The position numbers and the translations under genes are program-made. The notes beneath the pieces are model-generated. The model was not told where the DNA came from, ran no database searches, and saw only the letters and a list, made by a program, of their open reading frames with translations. A DNA stretch of 8,834 bases from Leucobacter sp. (GTDB lineage Bacteria > Actinomycetota > Actinomycetes > Actinomycetales > Microbacteriaceae), in assembly GCA_031178565.1 (NCBI GenBank), contig JAPSIU010000109.1, forward strand, positions 1-8,834. The letters run 5' to 3'. Position 1 is the stretch's first letter; every line of letters starts with the position of its first letter. This document shows positions 6,119 through 8,834 of this stretch, in pieces.

Positions 6119-6127
6119 ACCCGCCGA

Positions 6128-6703
6128 TCAGCAGCCGACGGCGGCGAGGGCCTGACGCAGCAGCGTCCCCCGTCCCCCGGGAAGCTCGTCGAGCGTCGCG
6201 GGCGACAGCGCCTCGTCGGGCGCCATCCACGTCACCTCGAGCGCGTCCTGCCGCGGATTGCAGGTGCCGGTGACCGGAACCACGTACACGAGCGAGACGG
6301 CGTGCTGCCGCGCATCGACGTAGGACGTGATCCCCGGCATCGGGAAGTACTCCGCGATCTGCGCCGGCAGGATCGTCGCCGGCATCTGGGGGAATGCCAT
6401 CGGACCGAGGTCGTTCTCGAGGTGCCTGAACAGCGCCTCCCGCAGCGTCTCTCCGTAGCGGACGCGGCCCGACACGAGCGCCCGCGTCATCGCGCCCTCG
6501 GGAGTGCCGCGCAGGAGCAGACCGACCTCCACCACCTTCCCGAGCCCGTCGAGACGCACCGGGACCGCTTCGACGTACAGGACGGGGAGCCGCCCGCGCA
6601 CGAAGCTCAGCTCGTCGTCGCTCAGCCATCCGGGATTCCCAGCGGGGGCGGGGCGATCCTCCGGCCCCTCCGGATCGGGCAGTTCGGCGGTGTCGATGCT
6701 CAC
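6128..6703 (-). CDS. Nudix-fold protein, DUF4916-like, with degenerate Nudix box
   Basis: A 191-aa cytoplasmic protein. The core begins at WLSDDELSFVRGRLPVLYVE (26-45) and continues with a strand-rich VEVGLLLR segment, a pattern I associate with the actinobacterial DUF4916 family annotated as Nudix hydrolase family proteins. The Nudix box (G-x5-E-x7-REUxEExGU) maps to 79-101. G79, E85, R93 and G100 match, but the metal-binding REUxEE is RHLEND: H94 and N97 replace glutamates and D98 replaces the last. Classic diphosphohydrolase activity is therefore uncertain. The frame is open much further upstream (to 8596) only because it runs antisense to the permease and nitrilase genes. GTG 6703 is chosen for a -10-like CACAAT exactly 6 nt upstream. 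The first 25 residues are acidic and Pro-rich. It is divergent from the permease gene and convergent with the SprT gene. Confidence 0.8.
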   Translation of the reverse strand: MSIDTAELPDPEGPEDRPAPAGNPGWLSDDELSFVRGRLPVLYVEAVPVRLDGLGKVVEVGLLLRGTPEGAMTRALVSGRVRYGETLREALFRHLENDLGPMAFPQMPATILPAQIAEYFPMPGITSYVDARQHAVSLVYVVPVTGTCNPRQDALEVTWMAPDEALSPATLDELPGGRGTLLRQALAAVGC

Positions 6704-6715
6704 ACTGCCATTGTG
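6704..6715 (-). promoter_or_regulatory. -10-like element for a leaderless DUF4916 transcript
   Basis: On the minus strand CACAAT (6715-6710), 5 of 6 to TACAAT, is followed by 6 nt and GTG at 6703. This repeats the spacing of the plus-strand leaderless promoters and supports the chosen start. No Shine-Dalgarno sequence is present. The inverted repeat at 6721-6740 lies where a -35 element would be. Confidence 0.45.
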
Positions 6716-6720
6716 CCCCA

Positions 6721-6740
6721 CGGGGCCGAGGACGGCCCCG
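6721..6740. repeat. Inverted repeat between divergent promoters (possible operator)
   Basis: Perfect 7-bp arms CGGGGCC and GGCCCCG flank a 6-bp spacer (GAGGAC). It lies in the 81-bp region between the start codons of the DUF4916 and permease genes, at about -18 to -37 for the minus-strand gene and about -45 to -64 for the permease. The position suits a regulator binding site, but GC-rich inverted repeats also occur by chance. Confidence 0.4.
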
Positions 6741-6772
6741 ATCCCTCGCGCGCCGGACCGCGTGTCGGGGCG

Positions 6773-6784
6773 TAAGGTGGTGGG
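6773..6784 (+). promoter_or_regulatory. -10 element for a leaderless permease transcript
   Basis: TAAGGT (6773-6778), then 6 nt, then GTG at 6785. It fits TANNNT with the transcription start on the first base of the start codon. No -35 consensus is visible 16-18 nt upstream. The GGTGGGG spacer is purine-rich but too close to the GTG to serve as a Shine-Dalgarno sequence. Confidence 0.55.
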
Positions 6785-7540
6785 GTGCCCGACCTCCTCC
6801 CGACCCTCCCGCTGTGGGCCTGGGCGCTCCTCGCACTCTCGGCGGTCGTCGTCGGCGCGTCGAAGACGGCGCTGCCGGGAGCCAACACGATCTCGATCGC
6901 GATCTTCGCGTCGGTGCTGCCGGCGAAGGAGTCCACGGGCGCCCTCCTCCTCCTGCTCATCGTCGGGGACGCGTTCGCGCTGTGGGCCTACCGCAGACAC
7001 GCGGACTGGGGGGCCATCCTCCGTCTCGCGCCCGCCGTGGTCGTGGGCGTCGGGCTCGGCGTGGTGTTCATGGCGTTCGCCGAGGACGGCGGCGTCCGAC
7101 GCGTGATCGGGGTCATCCTGCTGCTGCTCGTCGTCGTGACGATGTGGATCCGGCGCTCCTCCGTCCACGGCGCGAGCGCCGGCGCCTCGCCGATCGCCCG
7201 CGCCGGGTTCGGCTCGCTCGCCGGATTCACCACCATGGTGGCGAACTCCGGAGGCCCGGTGATGTCGATGTACTTCGTGGCCGCGAGCTTCCCGGTGAAG
7301 GCGTTCCTCGGGACCGCGGCGTGGTTCTTCGCGATCATCAATCTCGCCAAGGTCCCGTTCTCGATCGGGCTCGGGCTGATCACGGTCCCGAATCTGCTGC
7401 TGGATCTCGTGCTCGTCCCCGGCGTCGTCGTCGGAGCCTTCATCGGACGATGGATCGCGGGGCGGATCCGCCAGAGCGCCTTCGAGCGCGCCGTGCTCGC
7501 GCTGACCGTGCTCGGCGCGCTCTATCTGCTCCTCGGGTAG
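6785..7540 (+). CDS. TauE/SafE (TSUP) family membrane permease
   Basis: A 251-aa integral membrane protein of the TSUP (sulfite exporter TauE/SafE) family, members of which move sulfite, sulfonates, sulfoacetate or other organic anions across the cytoplasmic membrane. It shows the internal two-fold repeat typical of the family. The first half opens with VVVGASKTALPGANTISIAI (21-40), and the second half has the conserved GFTTMVANSGGPVMSMYF (147-164) followed by FLGTAAWFFAIINLAKVPF (174-192). About 7-8 hydrophobic segments are visible, near 10-25, 35-48, 51-69, 82-99, 107-121, 140-158, 176-190, 205-222 and 236-250, some re-entrant. Length is normal for the family. GTG 6785 is supported by the -10 box 6 nt upstream. 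The gene starts the second plus-strand block; the nitrilase follows after 48 nt. The substrate cannot be assigned. Confidence 0.92.
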   Translation: MPDLLPTLPLWAWALLALSAVVVGASKTALPGANTISIAIFASVLPAKESTGALLLLLIVGDAFALWAYRRHADWGAILRLAPAVVVGVGLGVVFMAFAEDGGVRRVIGVILLLLVVVTMWIRRSSVHGASAGASPIARAGFGSLAGFTTMVANSGGPVMSMYFVAASFPVKAFLGTAAWFFAIINLAKVPFSIGLGLITVPNLLLDLVLVPGVVVGAFIGRWIAGRIRQSAFERAVLALTVLGALYLLLG

Positions 7541-7551
7541 GCGACGCGGTT

Positions 7552-7564
7552 CCCCGGCCCGGGG
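7552..7564. repeat. GC palindrome upstream of the nitrilase gene
   Basis: CCCCGG-C-CCGGGG (7552-7564) is a perfect 13-bp dyad, 11 nt after the permease stop and overlapping the expected -35 position of the nitrilase promoter. As RNA it allows only a 4-bp stem with a 5-nt loop and no T-run follows, so a terminator role is weak. An operator is possible, and so is chance. Confidence 0.3.
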
Positions 7565-7576
7565 CGGCCGAGCGTC

Positions 7577-7588
7577 TAGGCTGGCACC
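7577..7588 (+). promoter_or_regulatory. -10 element for a leaderless nitrilase transcript
   Basis: TAGGCT (7577-7582), 6 nt, then ATG at 7589. The hexamer and spacing are identical to those before the glutaredoxin-like gene. There is no Shine-Dalgarno sequence before the ATG. This supports the start codon and a separate transcript from the permease gene, possibly continuing into the Nudix gene. Confidence 0.55.
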
Positions 7589-8470
7589 ATGTCCGCACCA
7601 TCCACCGCCTCCGCTTCGCCGACCTCCCCCAGCCGCGTCGCGCTCGTGCAGCTCGCGAGCCCCGACGACGAGACGCAGGCCGAACGCATCGAGCGCGTGG
7701 AGGCGATGCTCCGGCAGCACTCGGACGTCGACCTCTTCGTGCTGCCCGAGCTGTGGAGCGCCGGCTACTTCGCGTTCGACCGCTACGGGGAGCTCTCCGA
7801 GACCCTGAACGGCCCGACGGTCGAGATGGGGCGGCGCGTCGCCCGGGATCTCGGCGCGTCGATCCATCTGGGGAGCATCATCGAGCGCGGTCCCGACGAC
7901 GCGCTGCACAACACGGCGGTGCTCATCGACCCGTCCGGCGGGATCGCCCAGACGTACCGCAAGATCCACGTCTTCGGCTATCAGTCCCTGGAATCGCAGC
8001 TGCTCACCCCCGGTTCGACGCTGAACGTGACGCCGAGCGCGCTGGGGCGGATCGCGAGCACCACCTGTTACGACCTGCGCTTCCCTGGACTCTGGCAGGA
8101 GCTCAGCGCCCGGGGCGCCGAGACGGTCGTGGTGCCCGCCGCCTGGCCCGCGGCCCGGCGCGAGCACTGGTGCCTGTTCACCCAGGCCCGCGCGGTCGAG
8201 CACCAGCTCTGGGTGCTCGCCTGCAACGCCTGCGGCAGTCAGAACGGGGTGCAGCTCGGGGGGTTCAGCCGCGTCGTCGATCCCTCGGGGCGGGTCGTCG
8301 CGGAGTGCGGGGACGGCGAGGAGGTGCTCGTGGTCGAGGTGGATCCGACCCGCGTGGCGGAGGTGCGCGGCGAGTTCCCGGTCATCGCGGACCGGCTGAG
8401 CCCCGCCGACTACTCGAACCTCTCGCAGCAGAGCGGTGCCGAGGCGGCCCATGACGGTGCCGAGGGTTAG
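7589..8470 (+). CDS. Carbon-nitrogen hydrolase (nitrilase superfamily, amidase-like)
   Basis: A 293-aa cytoplasmic enzyme with the nitrilase-superfamily alpha-beta-beta-alpha fold. It hydrolyses a non-peptide C-N bond, most likely an amide or carbamoyl group. The Glu-Lys-Cys triad is clear: E54 in FVLPELW, K125 in YRKIHVFG, and C160 in TTCYDLRFP. HNTAVLIDPSG (107-117) before the Lys and the VVPAAWPAARREHW segment (181-194) after the Cys are also typical. CYDLRFP occurs in omega-amidase/Nit2-like and related bacterial amidases, so a metabolite-repair amidase is a reasonable guess, but the substrate is not determined. The first 15 residues are Ser/Pro-rich and precede the core strand RVALVQLA. 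The stop is 3 nt before the next GTG, so it probably shares a transcript with the Nudix gene. Confidence 0.93.
   Translation: MSAPSTASASPTSPSRVALVQLASPDDETQAERIERVEAMLRQHSDVDLFVLPELWSAGYFAFDRYGELSETLNGPTVEMGRRVARDLGASIHLGSIIERGPDDALHNTAVLIDPSGGIAQTYRKIHVFGYQSLESQLLTPGSTLNVTPSALGRIASTTCYDLRFPGLWQELSARGAETVVVPAAWPAARREHWCLFTQARAVEHQLWVLACNACGSQNGVQLGGFSRVVDPSGRVVAECGDGEEVLVVEVDPTRVAEVRGEFPVIADRLSPADYSNLSQQSGAEAAHDGAEG
8462..8466 (+). promoter_or_regulatory. Ribosome binding site of the terminal Nudix gene
   Basis: GAGGG lies at the very end of the nitrilase coding sequence, 7 nt before GTG 8474. It supports that start and a coupled, leadered mode of translation, unlike the leaderless genes upstream. 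Confidence 0.6.
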
Positions 8471-8473
8471 ACG

Positions 8474-8834
8474 GTGAGCACGGAGCCCGAATCCACGATC
8501 CGCGTGAGCGCCGTCGTGATGCGAGACGAGCGCGGGCGCGTGCTCAACGTGCGCAAACGCGGCACGGTCTCGCTCATGCTGCCCGGAGGCAAGCACGAAG
8601 CCGGCGAGGATCCCCTGCGCACGGCCGTGCGCGAGTTCGAGGAGGAGCTCGGGATCTCACTCGATCCCGAGCGGCTGCGCGCACTCGGCGTCTTCCGGGC
8701 GGCCGCCGCGAACGAGCCCGGCAGCATCGTGGAGGCCTCGGTCTTCGAGCATCCGCTCGTCGAGGCCGCGGCTGCAGCACGGCCTCGGGCCGAGATCGAG
8801 TACCTGGAGTGGGTGGATCCCGCGATCGCCGTCG
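8474..8834 (+). CDS. Nudix hydrolase (3' end outside the window)
   Basis: The first 120 residues of a Nudix-family hydrolase are present; the frame is open at the window edge. The box is canonical: G39-x5-E45-x7-R53-E-F-E-E-E-L-G-I61, with all metal-binding glutamates. The N-terminal strand RVSAVVMRDERGRVLNVRKR leads into SLMLPGGKHEAGE, typical of house-cleaning Nudix enzymes that cleave nucleoside diphosphate derivatives such as damaged NTPs, NADH or sugar nucleotides. The late segment EIEYLEWVDP matches the usual strand after the catalytic helix. GTG 8474 follows the nitrilase stop by 3 nt with GAGGG 7 nt upstream, so the two are probably co-translated from one mRNA. Family is secure; substrate is unknown. 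Confidence 0.93.
   Translation, partial: MSTEPESTIRVSAVVMRDERGRVLNVRKRGTVSLMLPGGKHEAGEDPLRTAVREFEEELGISLDPERLRALGVFRAAAANEPGSIVEASVFEHPLVEAAAAARPRAEIEYLEWVDPAIAV

Noticed and set aside
6814..8454. A 546-codon plus-strand open frame spanning the permease and nitrilase genes
   Set aside because: It is the +2 shadow of two well-supported genes; the translation is Arg/Ala/Gly low complexity.
6704..8596. Upstream extension of the DUF4916 frame by more than 600 codons
   Set aside because: The extension runs antisense to the permease and nitrilase genes and has Asp/Arg/His/Glu-rich low-complexity translation. The -10-like box and homologous core place the start at 6703.
1..8834. Mobile element, CRISPR array, tRNA or rRNA gene
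   Set aside because: No transposase or integrase motifs, spaced direct repeats, terminal inverted repeats or cloverleaf sequences were seen on either strand, and composition is uniform.

Overview
The window is GC-rich, densely coding DNA from an actinobacterium. The RpoB N-terminus (AARNAS...RLSFAKI...VPNLLALQ), the TTG start of rpoB, the mycoredoxin-type glutaredoxin, a DUF4916-like protein and TANNNT -10 boxes placed directly before start codons all fit Actinomycetota. The RpoB sequence looks most like Microbacteriaceae (Leucobacter/Microbacterium type). That family placement is from memory, not from a search. It reads as chromosomal housekeeping sequence with no mobile elements, CRISPR arrays, tRNA or rRNA genes.

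Layout: (1) 42-3539, minus strand: complete rpoB, with a GC hairpin just after its stop; rpoC is expected beyond the window edge. (2) 3540-3832: a 293-bp divergent intergenic region holding a good sigma-A-type promoter and a structured leader of about 147 nt for rpoB, a CGGCT pentanucleotide repeat, and a leaderless promoter for the plus-strand genes. (3) 3833-6118, plus strand: four tightly packed genes, namely a PAP2 phosphatase, a glutaredoxin/mycoredoxin-like protein, a spermidine-synthase-like protein and a SprT-like zinc metalloprotease. They are joined by 4- and 8-bp overlaps and a 15-nt gap. (4) 6128-6703, minus strand: a Nudix-fold (DUF4916-type) protein with a degenerate Nudix box, convergent with the SprT gene. 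(5) 6785-8834, plus strand: a TauE/SafE permease, a nitrilase-superfamily amidohydrolase and a canonical Nudix hydrolase cut by the window end.

The most notable observation is in RpoB. The rifampicin-resistance region is otherwise canonical, but the position equivalent to E. coli His526 is Asn (N440). This change is linked to rifampicin insensitivity elsewhere (Spiroplasma; the Nonomuraea rpoB(R) paralogue; M. tuberculosis H445N). The second pattern is that five of the nine genes carry a TANNNT-like -10 element ending 6-7 nt before the start codon, the expected layout for leaderless mRNAs, whereas rpoB has a long leader and a strong Shine-Dalgarno sequence. I see no clear sign of a new multi-gene system. 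The plus-strand genes share no obvious pathway, although redox handling, hydrolytic clean-up and house-cleaning themes recur.
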